64,000 nt of DNA from Patulibacter minatonensis DSM 18081. Its GTDB lineage: Bacteria; Actinomycetota; Thermoleophilia; Solirubrobacterales; Solirubrobacteraceae. The stretch is from positions 393,705 to 457,704 of the forward strand of contig NZ_KI912613.1 in NCBI RefSeq assembly GCF_000519325.1, given 5' to 3'. A model generated the notes under the pieces. That model had not been told where the DNA came from, ran no database searches, and was given only the letters and a program-made list of their open reading frames with translations. Below, in pieces: positions 51,718 to 60,454 of the stretch. Every line of letters begins with the position of its first letter. Positions within the stretch are counted from its first letter, which is position 1. The translations under genes and the position numbers were made by a program.

Positions 51718-52475
51718 CAGAGGTTCCGCTCCGCCGAGACCGCGGCCTCGCCGCCGGGGATGATCGTCGGCCGCGCGCGCATCAGCCCGACGGACACGGC
51801 GAGCAGCACCTTGATCATGTAGAGCCCGGCGTGGAGCGTCCCGATCGAGGACGTCCCGCCCTGGCGCGCCCGCATGACGACCGGGATCTCCGCGCTCTTG
51901 AGCCGGTGCGCGTGCATCAGCACGATCGCCTCGACCTCGGGGTAGTCGTGCGGGTAGTCCTGCGCGAAGAGGTCGATCGCCCGGTGGTCGGTCATCCGCA
52001 GGCCGGACGTCGGATCGGTGACGGGCTGGCCGACGATCCGCGAGAGGACCCAGGAGAACAGGCGGATCCCGGCCCGCCGGGAGGCGGAGGACTTGAAGCC
52101 GTCGTGCCCGGCGCCGTCGGCGAACCGCGAGCCGACGACCATGTTCAGCGACGGGTCGGCCTGCAGCGCGGCCAGGAGGTGCGTGACGTACGTGGCGTCG
52201 TGCTGCCCGTCGCCGTCGATCTGCACCGCGTAGTCGTAGTGGTGCTCGCGGGCGTACTGGTAGCCGGCCTGGACGGCGCCGCCGATGCCGAGGTTGAACG
52301 GCATCTGCAGGACCGGCGCGCCGGCGGCTCTCGCGCGTGCGGCGGTGTCGTCGTTCGAGCCGTCGTCGATCACGACGAGGTCGATGTCCGGCTGGGCCTC
52401 CAGGACGTGCCGCACGGTGCCGGCGATGGCCTCGGCCTCGTTGAACGCGGGGACGATGGCGAGGACGCGGGGCAT
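51717..52475 (-). CDS. Polyprenyl-phosphate glycosyltransferase (DPM1/DPG-like GT2)
   Basis: A 252-residue GT-A enzyme. VLAIVPAFNEAEAIAGTVRHVL, VVIDDGSNDDTA, GIGGAVQAGYQYARE, VQIDGDGQHDATYV (DXD as DGDGQHD), and VGSRFADGA, all hallmarks of dolichyl/polyprenyl-phosphate mannosyl or glucosyl transferases. No C-terminal TM, so it is of the short class. It would charge a polyprenyl phosphate with a sugar for the extracytoplasmic transfer. Overlaps DUF2304. Starts 137 bp after the gene at 52613; that gap has no gene. Confidence 0.87.
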   Translation of the reverse strand: MPRVLAIVPAFNEAEAIAGTVRHVLEAQPDIDLVVIDDGSNDDTAARARAAGAPVLQMPFNLGIGGAVQAGYQYAREHHYDYAVQIDGDGQHDATYVTHLLAALQADPSLNMVVGSRFADGAGHDGFKSSASRRAGIRLFSWVLSRIVGQPVTDPTSGLRMTDHRAIDLFAQDYPHDYPEVEAIVLMHAHRLKSAEIPVVMRARQGGTSSIGTLHAGLYMIKVLLAVSVGLMRARPTIIPGGEAAVSAERNL

Positions 52476-52612
52476 GACACGAGGCGCTCGGGGGGCGGAC
52501 GGCGCCGAGGAAAGAGGTCCGTCCGCGCGACTCCGGGCCTGGACGCAAGCGTACCGGGGACACGCGCGGCTCGTAGCGGTGGGGTGCGGGGACCCGCGAG
52601 CGCGAGGCGCGC

Positions 52613-53509
52613 TCAGGCGCCGGGGCGGTCCGGGGGCGCGCCCGCCGGGTCGCCGTCGCCGGGCGCCGCGTCCCGGTCCGTGGCCGGAGCGTCGTCCGCG
52701 GCCGGCGCGCCGTCGGTGGCCGGGGCGTCGTCGGTGGCCGGGGCGTCGTCGGTGATCGAGGCGACGCGCGCGGGACCGTCGAGCGGACGCGGCCCGACCG
52801 CGATCACGTCCTCGTCCTCGTCGGCCGCCGAGAGCACCGCCCGCCAGAGCAGGACCGGGCCGCCGACGAACGCGATCAGCGCGAGCAGGACGTAGAAGAG
52901 CGGCGTGACGATGCCCGGCCGCAGGACCGTCGCGCGGTCGAGCATGTCGGGCGCCATCTGCAGGTAGTCGCGCGGCTTCGCGTCCGGGTTGGGGAAGTAG
53001 ACGCCCCAGTCGCCGTCGAGGAGCTTCGTCCCGACGCGGGCGTCGCTGCCGAGGACCGACTCCTTGCCGACGAGCGTGAGCTTCCGCTTCCCGAGGTTCT
53101 GCGCGCAGACGGAGACCGCGCTGTCCGACCGCACCGGGCCGTCGAGCGGGACGGTGAGGAAGCCCTTGAACGGGACCTGGTAGCCGGCGGCCACGCGGGC
53201 GGACCGCAGGACCCGGCCGGAGACGCTGTCGCGGACCGTGACCCGCAGGGCCGGGCCGCCCTTCGGCGTCGTGACCATGCCGAGGCCGACGGTGCTGATC
53301 GAGCGGTCGAGGTCGATCGGGTTCTGGCAGGCCTCGCGGCGCGCGGGGAGATCGCCGATCGGCTGGTCGGCGAGGACGCCGAACCGGACGGGCTGGTCCT
53401 CGCGGCCCTTGCTGCCGCGGTCCAGGAGCACGACCACCCCGACGAGGAGCACCACGAGCATCGGCACCGCGACGCGGAACGCGGTGCTCCGGACGATCCC
53501 GCGCATCAT
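52613..53509 (-). CDS. Membrane-anchored glycan-locus protein with Asp/Ala/Pro repeat tail
   Basis: A 298-residue protein. An N-terminal TM (about 15-34), a periplasmic-type beta domain (about 40-195) with two Cys (EACQNP and VCAQNL), a second TM (about 200-225), and a C-terminal cytoplasmic tail (about 235-298) of repeats such as TDDAPA that are encoded by near-identical 15-nt units. No family recognised. ATGA overlap with the DUF2142 gene, so the two are coupled; it may be a partner of that protein. Repeat number may differ between strains. Confidence 0.65.
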   Translation of the reverse strand: MMRGIVRSTAFRVAVPMLVVLLVGVVVLLDRGSKGREDQPVRFGVLADQPIGDLPARREACQNPIDLDRSISTVGLGMVTTPKGGPALRVTVRDSVSGRVLRSARVAAGYQVPFKGFLTVPLDGPVRSDSAVSVCAQNLGKRKLTLVGKESVLGSDARVGTKLLDGDWGVYFPNPDAKPRDYLQMAPDMLDRATVLRPGIVTPLFYVLLALIAFVGGPVLLWRAVLSAADEDEDVIAVGPRPLDGPARVASITDDAPATDDAPATDGAPAADDAPATDRDAAPGDGDPAGAPPDRPGA

Positions 53510-55083
53510 GCGTAGTACCTCGTCGCGTTCAGCGCCAGCGCGGCGACCTGCAGCACGATCAGGAACGCGAGCCACGTCCCCGCGGCGGTCGGACGCCACC
53601 GGGCCGGGAAGGCCGCGACGGCCCCGCCGACGGCGAGCGCGCCGATCCCCGCGACGGGGAACAGGTAGCGGCCCTGCGCGAACGGGAGCAGCCCCTTCAC
53701 GCCGTTGTCGTAGTCCTGGAGGTGCACGCCGGCGAGCACGCCGACGGCCGCGATCAGGAGCACGACCATCGCCGCGGTGAGCGGCACGTTCGGCGGGTCC
53801 TCGCGACGCCGGCGAGCGCGGCGGGCCCGCGCGGCGGTCCAGGTCGCGGCGCCGGCGACCGCCGCGGCGACGACCATGAAGAGGTGGACCGCCCAGCGCG
53901 GGAACCAGATGTCGACCCAGCCGAACGAGCCCCACGACGTGCCGACCCAGAGGTTGATCACGGGGCGCTCGGAGACCACGGGGTACATGTAGACCTGCGG
54001 GTCCATGAACCCGAGCTTCGGCAGGTAGAACTGCCACAGGTAGGAGCCGAACTCGCGGATGTTCGGGCGCTGGTCCACGACGGCCTGGAGCTGCGGCGGG
54101 AAGACCTTCAGCGCGGCCCCGAGGACCACGACCACGATCACGGCGCCGACGAGCCCGCCGAGCATCCCGTAGAGCCTGCGGGGTCGCGTGCCGATCCGCT
54201 CCCGCACCGTCGGCACCCCGTAGAGGAGGGCGAACGCGGCGGCCGGCGCGAGCGCCGCGCCGGAGACCTTCGTCAGGGTCGCGGCGAGCACGAGGGCGAT
54301 CAGGCCGACCGCGCGTCCGCGCGTCGTCCCGTGGAGCGCGACCTTCACCGACAACCACAGGACGAGCAGCGAGAGCGCCGTCAGCATCGCGTCCGGGTTC
54401 ACCGCCCCGGAGAGGAACGAGATCATCGGCCAGAGCCCGATCGTCGCGGCGGCCGCGAGCTGCGGGAGGCGACGGCGGCGGAAGATCTCGCCGGCCAGGA
54501 GCCACGCGCCGGCGGTGCCGACGAGGGCCCAGAGCCCGGAGACCCAGCGCATCGCGTAGAGCTGGTCGAGCGACGTGCCCGACGACGCGGCCCGGTAGGC
54601 GACGCTCTCGATGGCGTAGTAGAGCGGTGGGTACGACGACGCGCCGGTCCGGCGTCCGCCGTCCTCGCGGCTGCCGTCGTGGGCGGACGCGTCGTAGCGC
54701 TTCTGCGCGCTCTGGCTCCACGGCGGCTTCGCGTAGAGGTCGGTCGCGACCGGATAGCCGTTCGAGGCGCGCATGACGCGGAGCGCCTGCGACGAGATCT
54801 CGCCGTACCGGCTCCCGCTCGGCAGCCCCTTGACGACCTGCGCGGGGTCCTCCGCCTCGCCGCGGGTCGGCTTCTTCCCCTGCTCCGCCAGGGTCTCGGC
54901 GTACCCGAAGTGCGCGGGCTCGTCCGGCACCTGCCACGCCGGGGTCGCGAACGCCCAGATCGTCGTGGTCACGAAGACCAGGAACAGCAGGGCGAGGAGG
55001 GCGCGTGGTGGACCGGAACGTCGCGCGGCCGCGGTCTCGCCGTCCTCCGGTGACCGCCTCCACGCCTGGAGGACGTTGCGCAT
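53506..55083 (-). CDS. DUF2142-family polytopic membrane protein (GT-C-like)
   Basis: A 525-residue protein with about 12 TM helices. The N-terminal TM is followed by WAFATPAWQVPDEPAHFGY, the DUF2142 signature with acidic PDEPAH just after TM1, which is where GT-C glycosyltransferases hold their catalytic Asp. SSYPPLYY, SGAVNPDAML and a FAQGRYLFP loop are also typical. I infer an extracytoplasmic polyprenyl-linked glycosyltransferase. ATG at 55083; TATGGT lies 8 nt upstream, a short-leader start. Divergent from the Wzt gene. Confidence 0.82.
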   Translation of the reverse strand: MRNVLQAWRRSPEDGETAAARRSGPPRALLALLFLVFVTTTIWAFATPAWQVPDEPAHFGYAETLAEQGKKPTRGEAEDPAQVVKGLPSGSRYGEISSQALRVMRASNGYPVATDLYAKPPWSQSAQKRYDASAHDGSREDGGRRTGASSYPPLYYAIESVAYRAASSGTSLDQLYAMRWVSGLWALVGTAGAWLLAGEIFRRRRLPQLAAAATIGLWPMISFLSGAVNPDAMLTALSLLVLWLSVKVALHGTTRGRAVGLIALVLAATLTKVSGAALAPAAAFALLYGVPTVRERIGTRPRRLYGMLGGLVGAVIVVVVLGAALKVFPPQLQAVVDQRPNIREFGSYLWQFYLPKLGFMDPQVYMYPVVSERPVINLWVGTSWGSFGWVDIWFPRWAVHLFMVVAAAVAGAATWTAARARRARRRREDPPNVPLTAAMVVLLIAAVGVLAGVHLQDYDNGVKGLLPFAQGRYLFPVAGIGALAVGGAVAAFPARWRPTAAGTWLAFLIVLQVAALALNATRYYA

Positions 55084-55210
55084 CGCCGGAGACCATAGCT
55101 CGCACCCGGGATCCGCCGCCCCGCCACCCGGAGGCCCCCTCCTCCGCCGTGCCGGGCCGCACGAGGTGGGTGTCCACCCGGCCCCAGCCTCTACGCTGTC
55201 GAGTCGGCCC

Positions 55211-56524
55211 ATGACGAAGCAGGCACCCCCAGCCATCCTCGTCGACGGCATCTCGAAGACCTTCGAGATCCCGACGGAGGGTGCGCACACCCTGAAGGAG
55301 CGGGCGCTCCACCCGTTCCGGCGCGGTGCCGTGCGGAAGATGCGGTCGCTGCGCAACGTGTCGTTCCACGTCGAGCCCGGCGAGTTCTTCGGCGTGGTCG
55401 GCCGCAACGGCTCGGGCAAGTCGACGATGCTGAAGACGCTCGCGGGCATCTACGGGATCGACGAGGGCGCGATCCACGTCGACGGCCGGATGTCGACGTT
55501 CATCGAGCTCGGCGTCGGGTTCAACCCGGACCTCGCCGCGTACGACAACGTGATGCTGAACGCCCAGATGCTCGGTCTCGGCCGCGCGGAGGCGAAGGCG
55601 CGGTTCGACAAGATCCTCGAGTTCGCCGAGCTCGGCGACTTCGCGGACCTGAAGATCAAGAACTACAGCTCGGGCATGCTCGTCCGGCTGGCGTTCGCGG
55701 TGATGATCCAGGTCGACGCGGAGATCCTGCTGATCGACGAGGTCCTCGCCGTCGGCGACGCCGCGTTCCAGCAGAAGTGCTTCGACGAGTTCGAACGGAT
55801 CCGCGAGAGCGGCGCGACCGTGATCCTCGTGACGCACGACATGAGCGCGGTGAAGCGCTTCTGCGACCGGGCACTGCTGCTCGAGCGCGGCACCGTCGTC
55901 GCGATCGGGGACCCGGAGGAGATCGGGGACCAGTACCTCGACATGAACTTCTCCCGCGACGCGCAGGCCGAGGTCGCCGCCGAGATCGCCGCGGACCCCG
56001 ACGACGAGGAGACCTCCGCCGACGTCGCGAAGATCTCGCTCGCCGGGACGGTCAACCACGACCGCGACCGCCACGGCAACGGCAAGGCCGAGATCGTCGA
56101 CTCGTGGATCGAGAACGCGGACGGCGAGCGCGTCGAGGTCCTGCCGTTCGGCACCCCGTGCACCTTCGCGATGCGCGTGGCGTTCCACGAGACCGTCGAG
56201 AACCCGCTGTTCGGCATGACGGTCCTGACGGACCAGGGCGTCACGGTGTTCGAGCCCAACAACCTCGACCTGCCGCCCATGGGCGTCTTCGAGGGCGGCA
56301 CGGTCCGCGAGTCGCGGATCACGTTCGACTCGTACCTCGCGCCGGGTCGCTACATCCTCACGCCGTCGATCTGCAAGGACGAGTCGGCCCTGGAGTGGTT
56401 CGACCGCCGGCCGCGCATGCACCGGCTGCTCGTCACGGGCACGGTCAAGACGCTCGGCACGATGCACCCGCCCTTCACGCTCGACGTCACCACCCCCACG
56501 GACGACCAGGCGGTGTCCGCGTGA
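55211..56524 (+). CDS. wzt: ABC transporter ATPase for polysaccharide export with C-terminal glycan-binding domain (Wzt type)
   Basis: A 437-residue ATPase. The N-terminal nucleotide-binding domain (about 1-260) has Walker A GRNGSGKS (64-71), signature NYSSGMLVRLAF, Walker B EILLIDEVLAVGD and H-loop VTHDMSAVKR, in the TagH/Wzt subfamily. The C-terminal 150 residues (about 285-437) form a beta-sandwich with PFGTPCTFAMRVAF, FGMTVLTDQG and ITFDSYLAPGRYIL, as in Wzt proteins that read a terminal modification before export. ATG start, TACGCT 13 nt upstream of it. GTGA overlap with the permease gene. Confidence 0.92.
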   Translation: MTKQAPPAILVDGISKTFEIPTEGAHTLKERALHPFRRGAVRKMRSLRNVSFHVEPGEFFGVVGRNGSGKSTMLKTLAGIYGIDEGAIHVDGRMSTFIELGVGFNPDLAAYDNVMLNAQMLGLGRAEAKARFDKILEFAELGDFADLKIKNYSSGMLVRLAFAVMIQVDAEILLIDEVLAVGDAAFQQKCFDEFERIRESGATVILVTHDMSAVKRFCDRALLLERGTVVAIGDPEEIGDQYLDMNFSRDAQAEVAAEIAADPDDEETSADVAKISLAGTVNHDRDRHGNGKAEIVDSWIENADGERVEVLPFGTPCTFAMRVAFHETVENPLFGMTVLTDQGVTVFEPNNLDLPPMGVFEGGTVRESRITFDSYLAPGRYILTPSICKDESALEWFDRRPRMHRLLVTGTVKTLGTMHPPFTLDVTTPTDDQAVSA

Positions 56525-57438
56525 GCGCTCCCGAGACCACCGCGGAGGGCTTCCACGTCAAGCCCGTGGCCCGCGACTTCGACGCGATCGACCGCTCGAC
56601 GCTGAAGCCGCCGATCAAGGGCCCGTCGGCCCTGGGCACCGACTTCCGGCGCATGATCGGCCTGGCCTGGACGATGGCCACCGCCGAGTTCAAGCTCCGC
56701 TTCTACGGCTCGGTGCTGGGCTACTTCTGGCAGCTCGCCCGGCCGATGCTGCTGTTCGGCGTCCTGATGGTCGTCTTCACCGTCGTCGTCCGGCTGGGCA
56801 ACGACGTCGAGCTCTACGGCCCGACGCTGCTGCTCGGCATCGTGCTCTTCACCTTCCTGGGCGACGCGACCGGCGGGGCCGTCTCGGCGATGGTCGACCG
56901 GGAGAACCTCGTCCGGAAGATCGACTTCCCGCGGATGGCGGTACCGGTCTCGGTCGTGATCCTGGCGTCGTTCAACCTGGTCCTGAACCTCATCCCGGTC
57001 CTGATCTTCCTGCTCGCGAGCGGCGCGGAGATCCGCTGGACCTGGTTGGAGCTGCCGTTCCTCCTGCTCCTGCTCGGGGTGCTCTGCCTGGCGATCGCGA
57101 TGATCCTCTCGGCCCTCTACGTCCGCTTCCGCGACGTTCGGCCGATCTGGGAGGTCGTGCTGCAGGCGATGTTCTACGCGTCCGGCGTGCTCGTGCCGGT
57201 GCAGGCGATCCAGGCGCAGTTCGGGGACCGTATCGAGCAGATCCTGATGATGAACCCGTTCTCGGCGATCCTGCAGCAGGCCCGCCACGCGATGATCGCG
57301 CCCAGCCACCCGAGCGCCCTGGCGTGCGCGCACCACTGGTACGTGCTGCTGATCCCGACGGCGATCACGCTCGCGCTCCTGATCGGAGGCTTCGTGTACT
57401 TCAACCGCGAGGCCCCGCGGATCGCCGAGCGCCTGTAG
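56521..57438 (+). CDS. wzm: ABC-2 polysaccharide export permease (Wzm/TagG type)
   Basis: A 305-residue permease. A cytoplasmic N-terminus (about 1-65) precedes the family motif AEFKLRFYGSVLGYFWQLARPMLLF, and six TM helices follow with NLVRKIDFPRMAVPVSVVI in the coupling loop and MFYASGVLVPVQAIQ. GTG start overlapping the ATPase stop. It forms the channel for the glycan made in this locus. Confidence 0.92.
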   Translation: MSAPETTAEGFHVKPVARDFDAIDRSTLKPPIKGPSALGTDFRRMIGLAWTMATAEFKLRFYGSVLGYFWQLARPMLLFGVLMVVFTVVVRLGNDVELYGPTLLLGIVLFTFLGDATGGAVSAMVDRENLVRKIDFPRMAVPVSVVILASFNLVLNLIPVLIFLLASGAEIRWTWLELPFLLLLLGVLCLAIAMILSALYVRFRDVRPIWEVVLQAMFYASGVLVPVQAIQAQFGDRIEQILMMNPFSAILQQARHAMIAPSHPSALACAHHWYVLLIPTAITLALLIGGFVYFNREAPRIAERL

Positions 57439-57445
57439 GCGCGGC

Positions 57446-57451
57446 TACCCT
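57446..57451 (+). promoter_or_regulatory. -10 element, leaderless start of the gene at 57458
   Basis: TACCCT followed by 6 nt and ATG at 57458. It lies in the 19-bp gap after the permease stop, so an extra internal promoter for the last genes is likely. Confidence 0.45.
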
Positions 57452-57457
57452 TCCGCC

Positions 57458-58522
57458 ATGTCCGCAGAGCCCGACGGGGACGACCGCCTGGCGCGGCTCA
57501 ACACGCGCGAGGAACCCCACGTCGAGGCCGACGAGGCCGCCGCGATGCCGATGCTCCTGCACTCCGTCGGGCTGTTCCGCGAGATCCTCGGCGACCTCGT
57601 CCGCGCGATCCGGCCGACCGGCATCGCGGAGATCGGCGGCGAGGGCGGGCTGCTGACGCAGGAGCTGATCGCCCAGGCCGACGAGCTGGACGCGAGCGTC
57701 ACCTGCATCGACCCCGCCCCGTCCGCCGCGCTGACGGGCCTGGAGTCGTCGACCCGCCTGACGCTCGTCCGCGAGTACTCCCCGGCAGCGATCGACGTCC
57801 TCCCGCCCTGCCAGGTCGTCGTCGTCGACGGCGACCACTCCTACGTCGTCGTCCGCGAGGAGACCGAGAAGCTCCTCGCCGCCGCTGATGCCGCGGGCGA
57901 GCAGTCGCTCCTCGTCTTCCACGACGTCTGCTTCCCCTGCGGCCGGCGGGACTACTACTACGGCCCCGACGTCCTCGACCCCGCCGACGTCCATCCCTAC
58001 GCGTTCGACACCGGCATGTCGGTCTTCGGGCACGACCCGGTCGTCGGCCGCGGGATGCGCAGCCGCGGCACGATGGGCATCGCCGACCAGGCGGGTGGCG
58101 AGCGCAACGGCGTGCTGACCGGCGTCGAGGACGCGATCGCCGACCGCGACGACCTCGTGCTGCGCGTCATCCCGGCGATCTTCGGCCTGGGCTTCGTCTA
58201 CCCCCGGAGCGCCCCGTGGGCCGCCGAGGCGGACCGCATCCTGGAGCCGCTGGACCGCTCCCCGCTGGTCGCCCGCCTGGAACGCAACCGCCTGGCGCTC
58301 TACTCGCGCGTCCTCGAGCTGCAGGACGAGCTCGCCGAGCAGGCCCGCACCGCCGACCGCGAGCGTGCCGCCTGGGAGGCCCGGCTCGCGCGGGCGAGTG
58401 GCGACGACCTGGCCGCGCGACTGGGTGCGCTCGAGGCCGTCGGCGGTCCTGCGTCGGCCGACGACGGCCCGGTGTCGGAGGGCGTCGCCGGTCGGCCCGC
58501 GTCGGCGGGGGAGCTCCGATGA
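57458..58522 (+). CDS. Class I SAM-dependent methyltransferase-like protein with coiled-coil tail
   Basis: A 354-residue protein. GIAEIGGEGGLLTQELIAQADELDASVTCIDPAP is the Rossmann motif with acidic loop. VVVDGDHSYVVVREETEKLL and LLVFHDVCFPCGRRDYYYGPD are the Methyltransf_24 DGDHSYE-type and following motifs with metal-binding potential. The C-terminus (about 270-320) is a coiled coil (SRVLELQDELAEQARTADRE). Such genes often lie in capsule or rhamnan clusters. The stop overlaps the next ATG (ATGA). Confidence 0.8.
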   Translation: MSAEPDGDDRLARLNTREEPHVEADEAAAMPMLLHSVGLFREILGDLVRAIRPTGIAEIGGEGGLLTQELIAQADELDASVTCIDPAPSAALTGLESSTRLTLVREYSPAAIDVLPPCQVVVVDGDHSYVVVREETEKLLAAADAAGEQSLLVFHDVCFPCGRRDYYYGPDVLDPADVHPYAFDTGMSVFGHDPVVGRGMRSRGTMGIADQAGGERNGVLTGVEDAIADRDDLVLRVIPAIFGLGFVYPRSAPWAAEADRILEPLDRSPLVARLERNRLALYSRVLELQDELAEQARTADRERAAWEARLARASGDDLAARLGALEAVGGPASADDGPVSEGVAGRPASAGELR

Positions 58523-60402
58523 GCGCCGTCGCCGCCCGCGTCACGCGCCCCGACGACGTGCCGACCGAGCTCGAGCCCGCCTGGCGGCTGCTCGAGGAGG
58601 GCGGCCTCGGCGCGGTGGTCGTCGACGTCGACGGCGGCGGCGGCGCGTTGTGGTCCGCGCTGACTGCGCACGAGCGCCATGTCGAGCTCGGCCGGCGGCT
58701 GGTCGCGGGCGGGAACCTCCACGCGTCGCTGGACGAGGGCTCGTTCGCCGTCCTGCGCGTCCGGGCGGAGGAGCACGCCGCACCCGGCGCGCCGCTCGCC
58801 GCCCTCTGGCTGACCGTGCCCGAGTGGGTCCATCCCGGCCTGACCCGCGCCGACGTCGTCGCCGCCGAGCTGCAGGTGCTCGCCGACGCGACGGTCCCCG
58901 ATCCCGACGTCGCGCTGCTGCTCGCGGCCGCCGCGTCGCTGCGGCTCCCGGTCTCCGCGGTGTCGCACGGGCGGCTGACGGGCGACCAGGTCCGCCGGCG
59001 CCTCGAGCACGGGGCGCTCGACGCCGTCACCTGGCGCGCCGTCCTGACGCCCGCCGACCACGACGAGGCCGACCTCGTCGCGCTCGCCCCGCGCGAGGGC
59101 GACGGCGACGCGCTGGTCCTGAGCGCCGGCCCGGTGACGGCCGCCGCCGGTCCCGGAAGCCGCGTCGTCCGGCTCGGCGCCGCCGGGTCCGCCTCCGAGG
59201 GCGCCGCCGACCTCGCGGTCTCCCGCGTCGCCCGCCGCCTCGTCGCGTCCGCCGAGGCCCACGCGGTCCCCGCCGCCCTGCGCGACGCCTGGTTCGAGGG
59301 CGCCTCGGTGCTCGGCCCCGTCCTCGCGGGCTTCGCGGAGTGGTCGGTCCGGCACGCCGCGGGCCACCCCGGCGGCCGGCTGCTGGCCCTGGCCGAGCCG
59401 GGCGCGCTGCTGCCCGAGCTCCTCGCCGAGGTCGCCGTCGCGCTCGACCTGCCGGTCCGCGTCGACGTCCTCCCGGTCACGCCCGATCTCCTGGCCGTCG
59501 CGGACCAGGGCGACGCGCTCCTGGGGACGGCGCTCGCCCTCGCGCTCGGCGGCGTCGACCGCGGCGCGGCCGAGGTCGCCGCGCTCCTGGGTGTCGGTGT
59601 CACCTCCGACGACGGGGCGACACGGGGCGCCGCCGGTGGTCCCGGCGACCTCGTCGGGCTGCTCACGACCCTGCGCGACGATCCGGCCGCCGCCGCGCGC
59701 GCGACCGAGCAGGCTGCGGGCCTCCGCGACGAGCTCGTCGCGGCCGCCGGAGATGCGACCACGGGCCCGCTGCCGGTCTGTCAGGTCGGCGGCGCGGGCC
59801 GGACCCAGACGCGCCTGGCCGAGGTGCTTCGCCACGCGGGCGTGCCCCGGCACGTCGTCGGGCTGCATCTCGCGAGCGACCCGTCCGCCGCCGACGCCGC
59901 GCTCGGCGAGGCCGGCGGCGAGGTCCACGGCTACCTGGCGAACCTCGGTCGTCCCGCCGGGGCGCACGCGGCCGCCGTCGCGTGGCGGGCCCGGCTCGAG
60001 CAGGTGGCGGGCGCCCCGGACCGCTCCCGGACGTCGCTCGCGAACACCGGCGACGACGCGGAGACCCTCGAGGACCTCCGCACCGAGGCCGCCCGCCGCG
60101 GCGTCCACGCGTTCCTGCGCCAGCACCTGCGGCTGCTGACGATCGCGGGCTACCCCGCACGCCTGCACGACGCCGGCCCGCGGCTCGCGGAGCGGCTCCC
60201 GCCGCGGACCCCGGTCGCCGTCGCCCCGCCCGCCGACGGCTTGGTGCCGCCGCCGTGGGTCGACGCCGTCGTCGTCCCGCTCGAGGGCCGCGTCGCCGCG
60301 GCGCGGGCCGAGGTCGCTCGCCGGGACGCCGTCGTCGCGAGCCGCCCGTACCGGGCCGTGGCGCTCCTGCTGCGGATCGTGCGGCGGCTGCGCGCCGGCT
60401 GA
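58519..60402 (+). CDS. COG5610-like HAD-family protein, catalytically degenerate paralogue
   Basis: A 627-residue protein that aligns through its length with the next gene: GAVVVDVDGGGGALW against ALFTDVFDTVLW, VPEWVHPGLTRADVVAAELQ against IPEWVHAGLTRDDVVALEVE, and LGPVLAGFAEWSVRHAA against LGPAFTGFAEWTAREAA. The HAD motifs are broken. The DxxDT loop reads D36-V-D-G-G, motif II reads VSHGRLT (His150 in place of Asp), and the GDN motif is missing. I infer a non-catalytic partner or a protein keeping only the C-terminal role. Overlaps the methyltransferase gene; 52 nt to the active paralogue. Confidence 0.78.
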   Translation: MSAVAARVTRPDDVPTELEPAWRLLEEGGLGAVVVDVDGGGGALWSALTAHERHVELGRRLVAGGNLHASLDEGSFAVLRVRAEEHAAPGAPLAALWLTVPEWVHPGLTRADVVAAELQVLADATVPDPDVALLLAAAASLRLPVSAVSHGRLTGDQVRRRLEHGALDAVTWRAVLTPADHDEADLVALAPREGDGDALVLSAGPVTAAAGPGSRVVRLGAAGSASEGAADLAVSRVARRLVASAEAHAVPAALRDAWFEGASVLGPVLAGFAEWSVRHAAGHPGGRLLALAEPGALLPELLAEVAVALDLPVRVDVLPVTPDLLAVADQGDALLGTALALALGGVDRGAAEVAALLGVGVTSDDGATRGAAGGPGDLVGLLTTLRDDPAAAARATEQAAGLRDELVAAAGDATTGPLPVCQVGGAGRTQTRLAEVLRHAGVPRHVVGLHLASDPSAADAALGEAGGEVHGYLANLGRPAGAHAAAVAWRARLEQVAGAPDRSRTSLANTGDDAETLEDLRTEAARRGVHAFLRQHLRLLTIAGYPARLHDAGPRLAERLPPRTPVAVAPPADGLVPPPWVDAVVVPLEGRVAAARAEVARRDAVVASRPYRAVALLLRIVRRLRAG

Positions 60403-60454
60403 GCGACGCCCGTCGTGCGGCACGGCGGGGGACCGTCGCATACCGTGGTCGACG

